Shown: in pieces, positions 17,452 to 26,451 of the stretch
Layout of the letters: every line of letters starts with the position of its first letter
Numbering within the stretch: position 1 is the first letter of the stretch
NCBI GenBank assembly: GCA_029959285.1
Contig: JASCOE010000004.1
Span: 186,001-250,000, forward strand
Direction of reading: 5' to 3'
DNA: 64,000 nucleotides
Origin: Flavobacteriaceae bacterium PS02337
GTDB taxonomy: Bacteria; Bacteroidota; Bacteroidia; Flavobacteriales; Flavobacteriaceae
Notes under the pieces: generated by a model
The model's input: the letters and a program-made list of their open reading frames with translations, nothing else
Databases searched by the model: none
What the model was told of the DNA's origin: nothing
Translations under genes and position numbers: made by a program

Positions 17452-18999
17452 TTAATTTTTTATAATTTTGAAAGAAGAATCAAAAACTTTTAAGAAGTAA
17501 ATACCATTTGGAATATCACTTATTTGTATAGTTGAATTTTCCGAATCTAATTTTCCATATTTAATTAATTTTGAAGATGAATCATAAAGTTGATACGAAG
17601 AATCAACTACAGCAGAATCGATTTTTAGATTGATAAAATCTTTTGTAGGATTAGGATAAAAACTAAAATTCTTATTTATTGTGTTTTTTGGTACGGTAAG
17701 ATTGTTTCCTATATTTACTAACCAAATATCTTCTCTTCCGTAATTATTTGTCACATCTCCATCGTTAGATGAGGACCTTCCAATAAATAAAAAGTTTTCA
17801 TTGCCAATTTCGAGTATTGTAGTAGCTGTATCGTCTTGAGATCCGCCAAAGGATTTACTCCATTCAATATTTCCATTGGTAGACAATTTAATTACCCAAG
17901 CATCTAAAAAATATTCAGAATGGTTTCCTGTAACGTCTCCATCATTTGAAGTCGTGTCACCTGCAAGAGCATAACCTCCATCAATGGTTTCAATAACAGT
18001 ATATAAAAAGTCTCCTCCTGATCCCCCAAATGATTTTTTCCAAATAAGATTCCCACTAGAGTTTAGTTTAATAACCCAGGCATCTCCATTACCTTTAGAA
18101 TCGGTAATATCTCCACTGTTTCCCGATCCAGCGTAACCCGTAACAATATAATCACCAGTAGAAGTTTGTATGGCGTCTGTACCTAGATCCATATCTTTTC
18201 CGCCAAAAGATTTTTGCCATTCTATTTCCCCGATGCTATTTAACTTTACAATCCAATAATCTTGCTCACCTTCATTTTTAGTAACATTTCCATTTTTTGA
18301 TCGTGAACTTCCATTAAGTATAAAACCACTATCAGAAGTTAATTTTATAGAATTTAAAACTTCATCATCGCTGCCTCCATAGCATTTCTCCCAGATAATA
18401 TCTCCTGTCTTATTTATTTTAAGAACCCAGTAGTCGTATGAACTAGATAGAGAATTAGTATGATTTTTAACATCTCCATTAGTAGAACTAGTAGATCCTC
18501 CAATAATGTAACCATCTGAAATTTCTATAATTCCATTAGCTTGATCGTAATTTGAACCGCCTAAACATTTTTGCCATTCTATTTTTCCATTAGAGGCAAT
18601 TTTAAGAATCCACATATCACGAGAATTTGAATTATGATTGCCAATAACGTCTCCGTCTGTAGAACCAGTTTGCCCAGCAATAATATAACCGCCGTCTTTA
18701 GTTTGTATAATTGATGAAGCTCCATCATAATTACTTCCGCCATAGCATTTTTGCCATTCGACAGTTCCGTTATTTTTAAATTTTATTACTAAAATATCAT
18801 AACTTCCGTGATTATCCGACATATCACCATCAGTTGAAGTAGTACTGGTTGTTGTGATGTAGCCTCCATCAGAAGTTTTAATTATTGTGTTGCCTGAATC
18901 AGTTTCTTTACCTCCAATAGATTTTTGCCACTGAATAGAAGTCTGACCATAGAAGCAGAAACTAAGAAAGAAAAGTAAATAAGGTAAAGTTTTTTTCAT
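17452..18999 (-). CDS. Secreted repeat protein with T9SS type A sorting domain
   Basis: A Sec signal peptide (residues 1-18, ending FCFYGQ) is followed by about seven repeats of roughly 55-60 residues with the consensus WQKSxGGSxxD...TxDGGYIxxG...SxDGDV...DxWVxKL, most likely a beta-propeller or beta-sandwich array. The last 70 residues, from FSFYPNPTKDF, match the type IX secretion C-terminal sorting signal: YPNP, a middle LYDSS strand and a final GIYFLKV. It is therefore predicted to be exported across the outer membrane by the machinery whose core (gldK-N) lies in this window. Its function is unknown. A 14-bp palindrome covers the start codon. Confidence 0.88.
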   Translation of the reverse strand: MKKTLPYLLFFLSFCFYGQTSIQWQKSIGGKETDSGNTIIKTSDGGYITTTSTTSTDGDMSDNHGSYDILVIKFKNNGTVEWQKCYGGSNYDGASSIIQTKDGGYIIAGQTGSTDGDVIGNHNSNSRDMWILKIASNGKIEWQKCLGGSNYDQANGIIEISDGYIIGGSTSSTNGDVKNHTNSLSSSYDYWVLKINKTGDIIWEKCYGGSDDEVLNSIKLTSDSGFILNGSSRSKNGNVTKNEGEQDYWIVKLNSIGEIEWQKSFGGKDMDLGTDAIQTSTGDYIVTGYAGSGNSGDITDSKGNGDAWVIKLNSSGNLIWKKSFGGSGGDFLYTVIETIDGGYALAGDTTSNDGDVTGNHSEYFLDAWVIKLSTNGNIEWSKSFGGSQDDTATTILEIGNENFLFIGRSSSNDGDVTNNYGREDIWLVNIGNNLTVPKNTINKNFSFYPNPTKDFINLKIDSAVVDSSYQLYDSSSKLIKYGKLDSENSTIQISDIPNGIYFLKVFDSSFKIIKN

Positions 19000-19027
19000 A
19001 TATTTTTGTTTTCAACAAAAATATATG
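18997..19027. promoter_or_regulatory. Perfect 14-bp palindrome over the start codon of the T9SS cargo gene
   Basis: Arms 18997-19010 (catatatttttgtt) and 19014-19027 (aacaaaaatatatg) are exact reverse complements with a 3-bp spacer. The inner arm includes the start codon (CAT at 18997-18999). The opposite arm contains TATTTTTG on the - strand, a match to the -7 box TAnnTTTG, so this may be a promoter with a symmetric operator or, if transcribed in full, a start-codon hairpin. Confidence 0.5.
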
Positions 19028-19099
19028 TTTGAGAAATATATTGGTTACGGAAAACCACATTTTTAGTAATTCTTTAATTTAAAAGCATGCTTTTATAGT

Positions 19100-20335
19100 C
19101 TATCTTTTTTCCAAATTATACTGAAACACATTATCCCACAATTCATCAATTTTTACAAGCGCATCGTGTAGCGGAATCACTTTCCATTTTCCATCGGTTT
19201 CAATTCCAATTCCGATACTTTTTAATTTTAGTAAAGCGTCGTTTACATCAAAATCAAGATCAGTATTTAGTTTTGTTTGAAACCAAGATTCGATCTCATT
19301 ATCAAGTTCTTCTGCTGTTAATGGTTTTTCACTTTCGTGTAAAAATGTATAAGCCAAAATCGTTTCTTTTAAAGCTTCTTCTTCAGAAGAATTTAATAAA
19401 GAATAAAATGCACCGCTATTATTTCCAATATTCTTAAAATATAAACTGTCTGAAAGTGTTTTAGAATATCGAATTTTCTTGTTTATGAAATTATTATACT
19501 GACGAAAGCAATATGCTGCCAAAATTCCCAAAGCAATTAAACCTTGATTCAAGGAAGTTTTGCTGTTTAATAAATCGATAGTTTCGCCAGTTTGATAAGC
19601 GTCATACATATTAATTAGCGCCGGAATCACTTTTGCACTTAATAATGAAAGCCCACCAAAAACACACGGAACCCAAAGCAACATTTTATCTTTCAAAGAC
19701 ATTTTTGGAATCGCATTCGGAAAAATAGTTTCAATATCGTTTTTAGGAACACGCTTGAAAATCTTTAAAGCAATAGAACCTGGATCAATTGGCATTTTTC
19801 CTAGTTTGACTTTTTTAGCTTTTAGATGATCTGCTTCACTATAATTGAGGTAAATTAAAACACGATCATAGTATTCAATTTCGACTTCTTTTGTCCAGAA
19901 AAAGTATTTTTTGACTTTCTCTTTACTTTTATGATGACCACGCGCGTAGAGTTCAAAATCTTTAAAAGCATTAAAATCTATAAACAAATTTAAACCAATC
20001 AAATCAGATTCTTTGAAGGCGTGGTCTAAAGCTTCTTGGTCAATTCTATAATAATTTCCACGTTCTAAAACCTTTAAAAGAGTTTCCTTAAAAATCGGAA
20101 AATCACTTTTATTAATAAACTGTTCACGCTCTTTTTCGCTCAAATCCGGATCGTAAAGCGCATAATTTTGCTTTAGATTTCTATTAAGATTAAAAGATTC
20201 ATAATGATAATAATGTTCGACAATATCGAAAAGTTTTTTAAAATTATCTGCCTTTTGAGGGTCTTCAGCGAAAGCTGCAATTTGCTGTTCTAATAAAAAT
20301 TCTTTGTTGAACGGAATATAATGTTCTCGTGTCAT
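19100..20335 (-). CDS. DUF3754/TMEM143-like membrane protein
   Basis: Starting at Met 20335 (MTREHYIPFNKEF) gives a 411-residue protein; an upstream in-frame ATG at 20377 would add 14 residues that do not look family-like. Family features include IALKIFKRVPKNDIE, the following two membrane segments (about residues 215-235 and 265-280) and DSLYFKNIGNNSGAFYSLL. The family includes the mitochondrial protein TMEM143 and has no established function. It stands alone, divergent from the GIY-YIG gene. Confidence 0.82.
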   Translation of the reverse strand: MTREHYIPFNKEFLLEQQIAAFAEDPQKADNFKKLFDIVEHYYHYESFNLNRNLKQNYALYDPDLSEKEREQFINKSDFPIFKETLLKVLERGNYYRIDQEALDHAFKESDLIGLNLFIDFNAFKDFELYARGHHKSKEKVKKYFFWTKEVEIEYYDRVLIYLNYSEADHLKAKKVKLGKMPIDPGSIALKIFKRVPKNDIETIFPNAIPKMSLKDKMLLWVPCVFGGLSLLSAKVIPALINMYDAYQTGETIDLLNSKTSLNQGLIALGILAAYCFRQYNNFINKKIRYSKTLSDSLYFKNIGNNSGAFYSLLNSSEEEALKETILAYTFLHESEKPLTAEELDNEIESWFQTKLNTDLDFDVNDALLKLKSIGIGIETDGKWKVIPLHDALVKIDELWDNVFQYNLEKR

Positions 20336-20456
20336 ACTGATTTTGGGCTTTAATTTCGTGGCGTTTACAGAACGCAAAAATAATGCTTTTTTGAGAGACT
20401 TAATAATTTAGAGAGAAACATGTTGAATGTGTATATTCGTACAAAAAAACAAAGAA

Positions 20457-20723
20457 ATGTTCAATCCACAAAGAGGCTATCACACTTATTACGTATACAT
20501 TATTACAAATATACACCGATCTAGTTTTTACATTGGTGTTACAAATGATTTAAAAGAAAGACTTAGGCAACATACAGAAAATATTGAAAACAATGCAAAG
20601 ACGTTTGCATATAGATACAATATAAAATTTCTAGTTTATTATGAAAAGTTTATTTGGATACAAGAGGCGATTGCGAGAGAAAAGGAATTAAAAGGATGGA
20701 TTAGAATGAGAAAATTGAACTAA
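20457..20723 (+). CDS. Single-domain GIY-YIG nuclease
   Basis: Starting at 20457, the protein has 88 residues. The motif pair YVYIIT (residues 12-17) and FYIGVTNDLKERLRQH (24-39) gives the GIY-YIG active site with the catalytic Arg in LKERL, and a Glu-rich segment QEAIAREKELKGW follows, as in the UPF0213-like stand-alone members. An in-frame ATG at 20427 is less likely because a -7-like box (tatattcg, 20432-20439) lies downstream of it. Stand-alone proteins of this kind are common in Flavobacterium; their DNA substrate is not known. A long palindromic repeat starts 60 bp downstream. Confidence 0.88.
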   Translation: MFNPQRGYHTYYVYIITNIHRSSFYIGVTNDLKERLRQHTENIENNAKTFAYRYNIKFLVYYEKFIWIQEAIAREKELKGWIRMRKLN

Positions 20724-20782
20724 TTAAAGGTTTTAACCCAACTTTTGAAACTTTAAATCATCATTTTGAATAATACATTTAG

Positions 20783-20896
20783 TTTTGTCATCCTGAGGGA
20801 CGAAGGATCACACAAGTAACTCCGCAAAGTAGAAAAATAAAAAGTCAATCTTTGTCGATTCTCTAGTGTGATCCTTCGTCCCTCAGGATGACAAAA
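20783..20896. repeat. Perfect 31-bp inverted repeat, REP-like (family B)
   Basis: The 31-nt arms 20783-20813 and 20866-20896 (core gtcatcctgagggacgaagg) are exact reverse complements, separated by 52 bp. It sits between the convergent GIY-YIG and S74 genes. The perfect pairing suggests recent spread or active maintenance. No open frame of an IS transposase is near. Confidence 0.88.
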
Positions 20897-20931
20897 ATGT
20901 GTCTCAGAATGAAAAAAATATAATAGAAAAC

Positions 20932-20958
20932 AAAAAAGGAAGCTAAATGCTTCCTTTT
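20932..20958 (-). terminator. Terminator of the S74 repeat-protein gene
   Basis: On the - strand, stem aaggaagc/gcttcctt with a loop of about 4 nt is followed by a T-rich tract (complement of aaaacaaaaaa). It ends 6 bp before the stop codon of the gene at 20964. Confidence 0.78.
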
Positions 20959-20963
20959 CTATA

Positions 20964-23126
20964 CTATTTAAGTTTTTGCTCAAGTTTTAGCAGACGATTT
21001 TCAAATTCTGCATTTTTAGCATCTTTTTCTTGTAATTGTTTTTGTAGATCCTCTATTGTTTTTTGTTGTTCTTGAACTGCTTTTACCAATGGCACAACAA
21101 AATATGAATAACGTAAACTATAAAAATCAGCATCAGATTGTGGTTTTACAATACCGCTAAATTTGTAACCAATACTATTTGCGGCAGTTTCTACTTCCTG
21201 AGCAATAAATCCTGATTGTATTTCTGTAGTTCCTGTTTTCATATTGTAAAGAACAGGACGCAATTTATTTATAAAATCTAAACCGTAAGTACTGCTAACA
21301 ATATTCTTTTTTAAACGAGAATCTGAGTAATTTGTCCAAGAAGAATAACCTCCAATACTAGTTATATCACTGTTTCCTATTGTTACTGTATTTGAACCTC
21401 TTCCTTTTGCATCATATCCAATAACAATTTCATTTTGTGAATTATTTAGTAAAGCTCGAGTTTCAGCTCCGATGAAAATGCTTTTAGCGCTATTGGTGAA
21501 AAAATTTTCGGAACTATTTCCAAAATAACTTCCACTGTCAAAGCCTAGAGAAATATTATTATCTCCTGTCAAAAGAAAGTTAAGTGCAACTTCTCCTAGG
21601 GCAACATTTCTATTTCCAGTTCTGTTTTTTGCCAATGCAGCAACTCCAACGGCTGTATTTTTTTTACCTGTAGTATTATCTGCAAGTGTTGTAGATCCTA
21701 ATGCTGTATTGTTGTCGCCTGTTGTATTGGAGAGCAAAGCTCCTCTCCCAAATGCTGAATTTTGCTCTCCAGTAGTGTTAGAAGATAGAGTGCCATTCCC
21801 TAAAGCGATATTCCAATAGGCTATACGACCAAATATAGCACCATTTCTTTTAAAAACCAAATCTTGGTCATCGGTGGTGCCAATAAAATTATACGCTGCA
21901 TTTGTCCCCGAATTTCCTCTGATGGTCCATAAATTGTTAATTTGTAGATTTCTTAAAACACCATTACCATCTGTAGTTACTAATTGATCTGTTATTACGC
22001 CAGCTTTCAGTCCCTCAATTCTAATAGGATCATCTGTTCCAATTGGTTTAACATGAAAAGCATTAGATGGAATTCTGGTGTTAACACCAATTTTTGCAGA
22101 ACCAATTGTTGAGTTATTTATTCCTGTACCAAATATTGCATTCCCAATATTCATTTCGTTATTTGCATCAGCAGATGAGACCTGTAGACCATTACCTGAA
22201 CCATATTGATTATCTATTCCAATAATGATATTTTTTGTGCCGCTTGTCAAATCACTACCAGCCAAATTTCCAATTCCAATATTCATTAATCCATTACTAT
22301 TTCTACTTAAAGCGCTATGTCCTATTGCAATATTGTCTGACCCGTCAATATTAGATTGGAGATTTCCAACACCAACACCAATATTATAGCGCCCCGTTGT
22401 ATTATTTGAAAAAGAAAAATTACCTAATGTAATATTTTGGCTTCCTGAAGTATTATTAAACAAACTTCGTTCACCTAAAGCTATATTGCTGCCACCATCA
22501 ATATTTTGAGACAATGCGTTACGTCCAATTGCTAAATTTTGAATACCGGTTGTGTTTGCCAATAAAGCCTGATGGCCTAATGCAATATTACCTCCTCCTG
22601 TTGTATTTTTTTTTAGAGCTCCGCTTCCAAATGCTACGTTATTATTCCCTGTAGATAAAGGGTTTAAAGCTTCATACCCTACAGCTGTTGAAGTTAATGA
22701 GATTTTACCAGCATTTGTATTATTAATTTTTAATTGTAACGGCTGGTTGTCAATTGTGCCAATAAAATTATTTAAAGGATTTGTTCCTGTATTTCCCAAT
22801 AAACTCCAGTTATTTGTAAAAGCAGTAGAATTAATAGTTTTTAGAATACCATTCTCATCAGTAAGCACAAGATTGTCAGTAATTAAACCAGTCTGCAAAC
22901 CTTTTATGGCTAAAGTAAAAACAGAAGTTGTAGTTAGAGTAGAAGCTTTGGTTAGCGGACCTTCTAATTGTACATTTCCACTTGTAACTGTTAATCCGTT
23001 ATTTGCAGTAACAATGGGATTGGTATAAACGCTTACCTTTTTACCATTTGGTGTTACTACAGTTTCAGTCTGAGCCATTATAAATCCGCTTTGGATTAAT
23101 AATAACATTAGAGTAATTTTCCTCAT
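20964..23126 (-). CDS. Surface repeat protein with C-terminal S74 chaperone domain
   Basis: A 720-residue protein with a signal peptide (residues 1-18, ending GFIMAQ). From about 150 to 310 and again 420 to 540 there are about two dozen short repeats of the form NTTGxxNxALGxxAL, like the left-handed parallel beta-roll of YadA and Hep/Hag adhesin heads. From about residue 598 the sequence SDSRLKKNIVSSTYGLDFI and QSGFIAQEVE mark an intramolecular S74 chaperone (endosialidase type), which usually trimerises and then cleaves itself off. The protein ends in a coiled coil (EQQKTIEDLQKQLQEK). It is likely a trimeric extracellular fibre; the ligand is unknown. No T9SS sorting tail is seen. Confidence 0.85.
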   Translation of the reverse strand: MRKITLMLLLIQSGFIMAQTETVVTPNGKKVSVYTNPIVTANNGLTVTSGNVQLEGPLTKASTLTTTSVFTLAIKGLQTGLITDNLVLTDENGILKTINSTAFTNNWSLLGNTGTNPLNNFIGTIDNQPLQLKINNTNAGKISLTSTAVGYEALNPLSTGNNNVAFGSGALKKNTTGGGNIALGHQALLANTTGIQNLAIGRNALSQNIDGGSNIALGERSLFNNTSGSQNITLGNFSFSNNTTGRYNIGVGVGNLQSNIDGSDNIAIGHSALSRNSNGLMNIGIGNLAGSDLTSGTKNIIIGIDNQYGSGNGLQVSSADANNEMNIGNAIFGTGINNSTIGSAKIGVNTRIPSNAFHVKPIGTDDPIRIEGLKAGVITDQLVTTDGNGVLRNLQINNLWTIRGNSGTNAAYNFIGTTDDQDLVFKRNGAIFGRIAYWNIALGNGTLSSNTTGEQNSAFGRGALLSNTTGDNNTALGSTTLADNTTGKKNTAVGVAALAKNRTGNRNVALGEVALNFLLTGDNNISLGFDSGSYFGNSSENFFTNSAKSIFIGAETRALLNNSQNEIVIGYDAKGRGSNTVTIGNSDITSIGGYSSWTNYSDSRLKKNIVSSTYGLDFINKLRPVLYNMKTGTTEIQSGFIAQEVETAANSIGYKFSGIVKPQSDADFYSLRYSYFVVPLVKAVQEQQKTIEDLQKQLQEKDAKNAEFENRLLKLEQKLK

Positions 23127-23579
23127 TTTAATAGTTTTAAATTTTTCTCGTTTAGATGTTTTAGTCTGTTGTTAAAAATCCGAGTAAAAATATACTTATG
23201 TTAAATTTTGGATGATCTCTAAAAGTTTAATTAGTTGTAGAATAAGACTAATCTTTAGACCAATTTAATGTGCAAAATGTTAATTGAAATTCTAAAAAAT
23301 ATCCTTGATAGAATGTTGTTAAAACGAGAAGTGGAAAAAATGAGAAACCTATAGAATAAAAAAAAGTGAAATTTCCAATCGGTACCAGCGATTTGAAATC
23401 CCACTTCTGTGTTCCAAAAAAAAAGTGACAAAAAATTAAAAAGCTCTCTAGAAGAAAACCTTATTCTAAACTAAAAATTATTCACAGCAAGTTTACCACA
23501 AAATAAAATTCTGGCTATACGTATTTATACCTGTTTTTTAAAAAGGTTCAAAGTTGCAAAGATGAAGAGGTTCAGAGAT
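23127..23579. other. 453-bp intergenic region, no gene seen
   Basis: AT-rich region upstream of the S74 protein gene (- strand) and downstream of the zinc-finger-like gene's neighbourhood. It has no open frame of coding quality, no tRNA and no strong hairpin. It probably contains the S74 promoter, but no convincing -7/-33 pair could be picked out by eye. Confidence 0.5.
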
Positions 23580-24044
23580 TTAATTTAATGCCGATTTTTT
23601 TAATTCGATTACACCTTGAATGTATTTTATTAATTCTTCGCGTGTTACGGCAAAAGGTGCATTTTCGGCTTCGGTGCTTAAGTATAAGTTTGCAATACTT
23701 TCGGCATCCATGTTTTGAGTTAAATAATGATGCTCTGCGTATTGAATTAGAGCATCTACAAAAAGTTCGCGTTTTTTTCCTTTTTCAATTGTTTCTGGAT
23801 CGCCTTCTCTTATTTTTTCGATTACAGTTTCAGGCAAATCGATGGTAAGATACATGCAATCTACGGCAACTTTAGAAAGTATTTCTTTTTCGACTCTTCC
23901 TGTTGCATCACAATACGCGCAGGGAGCAGGAACCCATTTTAGCTGTCTGTTTAAACGATGAATATCTTCCCAATCGACAAATCCTTTTCCAAGACATCTC
24001 GGACATTTAATATTTGATTTTTTGAAAAAATTAAAAAGGTTCAT
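23580..24044 (-). CDS. Small protein with DnaJ-like CxxCxGxG zinc motif
   Basis: A 154-residue soluble protein. Two cysteine pairs, C14-C17 in KCPRCLGKGF and C42-C45 in PCAYCDATGR, match the CxxCxGxG zinc-binding style of DnaJ central domains. The rest is helical and acidic, with no J domain. It could be a zinc-ribbon-like adaptor or chaperone-related factor; no family name can be given with confidence. Confidence 0.75.
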   Translation of the reverse strand: MNLFNFFKKSNIKCPRCLGKGFVDWEDIHRLNRQLKWVPAPCAYCDATGRVEKEILSKVAVDCMYLTIDLPETVIEKIREGDPETIEKGKKRELFVDALIQYAEHHYLTQNMDAESIANLYLSTEAENAPFAVTREELIKYIQGVIELKKSALN

Positions 24045-24426
24045 TGGTTTAAGAAAAGCTAGTGGTTTGGTTCCAACTGCGAATTTAAATAATTAAGTAA
24101 GAAAAGTTATTCATGAAAGTATATTTTTTAACAAAAAAATCAATAAAATTGCGAATTTGTATATTTTAGTTTCATTCAGAATAAATAAATATAACGTTTT
24201 CGGAAAATTAAAATGCCTGTAATTGTTGGGGTTCGCTGTTATTGAGATTGTATTAGATTTAGTACAAAAATAAATTGCATTAGTTATTTTTAATTGTACG
24301 AAAAATAGTTCTTTTGTTTTGATGGAATAAATACAAAAGTCATTTTGTTTAATGTTGGTTAAACAAAAAATAAACAAAAAAAAAATGAAAATAACCAAAA
24401 CGTGAGTTTTAAAAAACTATGTCAAA
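24045..24426. other. 382-bp intergenic region, no gene supported
   Basis: AT-rich gap between the zinc-motif gene and the LytTR regulator. A 95-codon open frame exists on the - strand (24111-24398) but is rich in Phe, Ile, Asn and Lys as expected from AT-rich noncoding DNA, and has no recognisable domain. Confidence 0.45.
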
Positions 24427-25140
24427 TTACCGAATAGGCAAATTGTCCAACAAAATCTGATATTTCCTTCCCACAGGAATAACTTCACCATTACGCATTG
24501 TTAAAGTTTTATTGACAACCGAAGTAATTTCGCGGGTATTTACAATATACGAACGATGTACTTGTACAAAATGCGCGCAATCAATTTCTGTGCTTATGCT
24601 GGCAAGTGAACCGTAAATAACAATTGGAGATTTTAATTTTCGGCTGTACAATTTCATGTAATTACCTAGACTTTCAATGTATAAAATATCAGTCAGTTGT
24701 GTTTCAATTATTTGACCGTTTGAACGACATGAAAGTATTTTTTCGTTGTTATGATCTTCTTTCTTAAGGTTGTTTCCAGAATGAAATGTTTTGGCTTTTT
24801 CTATCGCTTTGGCAAATTTATCTGGCGAAATTGGTTTCAAAAGATAATCAATTGCATCATTTTGGTACGCCGAAAGCGCAAAATCTGAATAAGCCGTCGT
24901 AACAATCGTAAGCGGTCGATTGGGTTGCAGTTCCATCAATTCGACACCCGAAATTACGGGCATATTGATGTCGAGAAAAATAATATCATATTGGTTTTCA
25001 TTGAGCATTTTTATGGCTTCCATACCATTAAAAGCGCTTCCAGAATGTTCCAGTTCATCATATTTAGAAATATGCGAAATCAAGGCTTTGTGCGCCGGAG
25101 ATTCGTCGTCAATTATAAGACAGCGGTAGGTAAGTGCCAT
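24427..25140 (-). CDS. LytTR-type response regulator
   Basis: Receiver domain at residues 1-115 with the acidic pair in CLIIDDE, the phosphoacceptor Asp in IIFLDINMP (about residue 57) and the conserved Thr/Lys in VTTAYS and YLLKPIS. The C-terminal LytTR DNA-binding domain (about 135-237) carries YIESLGNYMKLY and HRSYIVN. LytTR regulators bind direct repeats in promoters as dimers. Met at 25146 is an alternative start two residues upstream. It overlaps the end of the sensor kinase gene by about 28 bp, so the two are coupled and form a two-component pair. Confidence 0.93.
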   Translation of the reverse strand: MALTYRCLIIDDESPAHKALISHISKYDELEHSGSAFNGMEAIKMLNENQYDIIFLDINMPVISGVELMELQPNRPLTIVTTAYSDFALSAYQNDAIDYLLKPISPDKFAKAIEKAKTFHSGNNLKKEDHNNEKILSCRSNGQIIETQLTDILYIESLGNYMKLYSRKLKSPIVIYGSLASISTEIDCAHFVQVHRSYIVNTREITSVVNKTLTMRNGEVIPVGRKYQILLDNLPIR

Positions 25141-26111
25141 ATGCATAATTTTACGGTAAACATATTTTTCTCTTTTTTACAGCTCAAACGGTGTTTTAGT
25201 CCGTAAACTTCTAAACGTCTTTTTAGGTTTTCAATTCCAATTCCGGTGCTCGAAAGACGCGATTCAGAATCCAGACAATTGTTTTTTATTGTAAAAATAA
25301 TTCCTCGGCATTTTACTTTTAAATCTAAATTGATGAAAGGTTCGGCGGTTTCGGCAGAAAATTTAACGGCATTTTCGACCAAAGGTAAAAAGAACAAAGG
25401 CGGAATTTCGATTTCGTCATCAAGACCTTCAAATTTTTGCGTTACCACAAGTCTTTCATTTCTAAAGGTATAATATTCGATGTATTTTTTAATAAATGCA
25501 ATTTCTTCTTCCAATAAAACATAATCTTTTTTTGAAGCTTCGATCTGATAACGCAACATATCCGAAAGATTTAGAATACGATCTGGAACTTTGTCGGGTT
25601 CTGCCAATGCTTCTCCATAAAGATTATTCATGGCATTCAACAAAAAATGCGGATTCAATTGCTGTTTTAAAAACGAAAGTTCCGATTTGAAATTCATAAT
25701 ATCTTTATCGGCATCCATGATTTTTTTCGTAATCACAACATGAATAAAATAGAAAAACATTCCGTTAATAAGAAGTGATAAAATCTGCAGTGTTTTGAAA
25801 TTTCCGAAACCAACCAAAGGAAAAAACCAATTGATGAAAAAATAAAATGAAGTCCAGTAAGTTAAAAACAGCAGAAAAAATACTTTTACCTTTCTTTTAA
25901 ATAGTAACTTTTTAATTATAAATAGATTAAAAACAGTGATCCAGAGAATACACGGAAAATATCCTATTGCAATTTTACTAATCATATAACAAAAGTCATG
26001 ACCAGCCAAACGAAGTTCATCATAAACACAGGCAAAAATCACCAATAATATAAAGGTGTGTACGATGAGATTTCTGAGAAAGAAATTTTGATAAATTTTA
26101 AGAATTTTCAT
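25113..26111 (-). CDS. LytS/YehU-type sensor histidine kinase
   Basis: A 332-residue membrane kinase. Four hydrophobic segments occupy the first 130 residues. The His_kinase domain follows with the H-box QQLNPHFLLNAMNNLY (phosphoacceptor His155) and an ATP-binding region with PLVENAVKFS and GIGIENLKRRL. No extracellular sensing domain beyond the short loops is present. It is the first gene of a pair with the LytTR regulator and has a dyad 52-96 bp upstream of its start. Confidence 0.92.
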   Translation of the reverse strand: MKILKIYQNFFLRNLIVHTFILLVIFACVYDELRLAGHDFCYMISKIAIGYFPCILWITVFNLFIIKKLLFKRKVKVFFLLFLTYWTSFYFFINWFFPLVGFGNFKTLQILSLLINGMFFYFIHVVITKKIMDADKDIMNFKSELSFLKQQLNPHFLLNAMNNLYGEALAEPDKVPDRILNLSDMLRYQIEASKKDYVLLEEEIAFIKKYIEYYTFRNERLVVTQKFEGLDDEIEIPPLFFLPLVENAVKFSAETAEPFINLDLKVKCRGIIFTIKNNCLDSESRLSSTGIGIENLKRRLEVYGLKHRLSCKKEKNMFTVKLCIWHLPTAVL

Positions 26112-26162
26112 GACGGCAAAAATAATATAATAGTATAGTTTTTAATCATTTGTAACTCACAA

Positions 26163-26207
26163 TTTATACCAACGCCATTCGTATAAATCATACGCCGTTG
26201 GTATAAA
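26163..26207. promoter_or_regulatory. Dyad upstream of the LytS-type kinase gene
   Basis: Arms tttataccaacg (26163-26174) and cgttggtataaa (26196-26207) are exact 12-nt reverse complements, 21 bp apart. The inner part (cgtataaatcatacg) is itself partly symmetric. It lies in the 340-bp gap (26112-26451) between the divergent kinase and 81-aa genes, with nothing else recognised in the gap. It could be a binding site for a dimeric regulator of either gene or a degenerate dispersed repeat. Confidence 0.5.
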
Positions 26208-26451
26208 AGTACTGTTGAAATAGCAGTTTGTAGATTATTTTTGAACTGAGTTTTCGATTGTAATTCAGATGTAAAAAATCATTTTTTGGTTTTAAATAAA
26301 AGAAGAATTTACTTTAATTAATAATTTAAGATTGAAAGTTTTTACTTAATTTTAAGTGCCAAATCAAAGCAGAATTTACGATCAAAAAGAAAACGCAGTA
26401 AGGTATTTTTAGACTAATAAATATCCGTATAATCTTTTTAATCAAAGTAAT

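Noticed and set aside
20753-20983. 76-codon open frame on the - strand over the 31-bp inverted repeat
   Set aside because: It consists mostly of the palindromic repeat read through and of the terminator; it has no coding features of its own.
24111-24398. 95-codon open frame on the - strand in the gap before the LytTR regulator
   Set aside because: Composition rich in Phe, Ile, Asn and Lys typical of AT-rich noncoding DNA, no domain, and no promoter or coupling to a neighbour.
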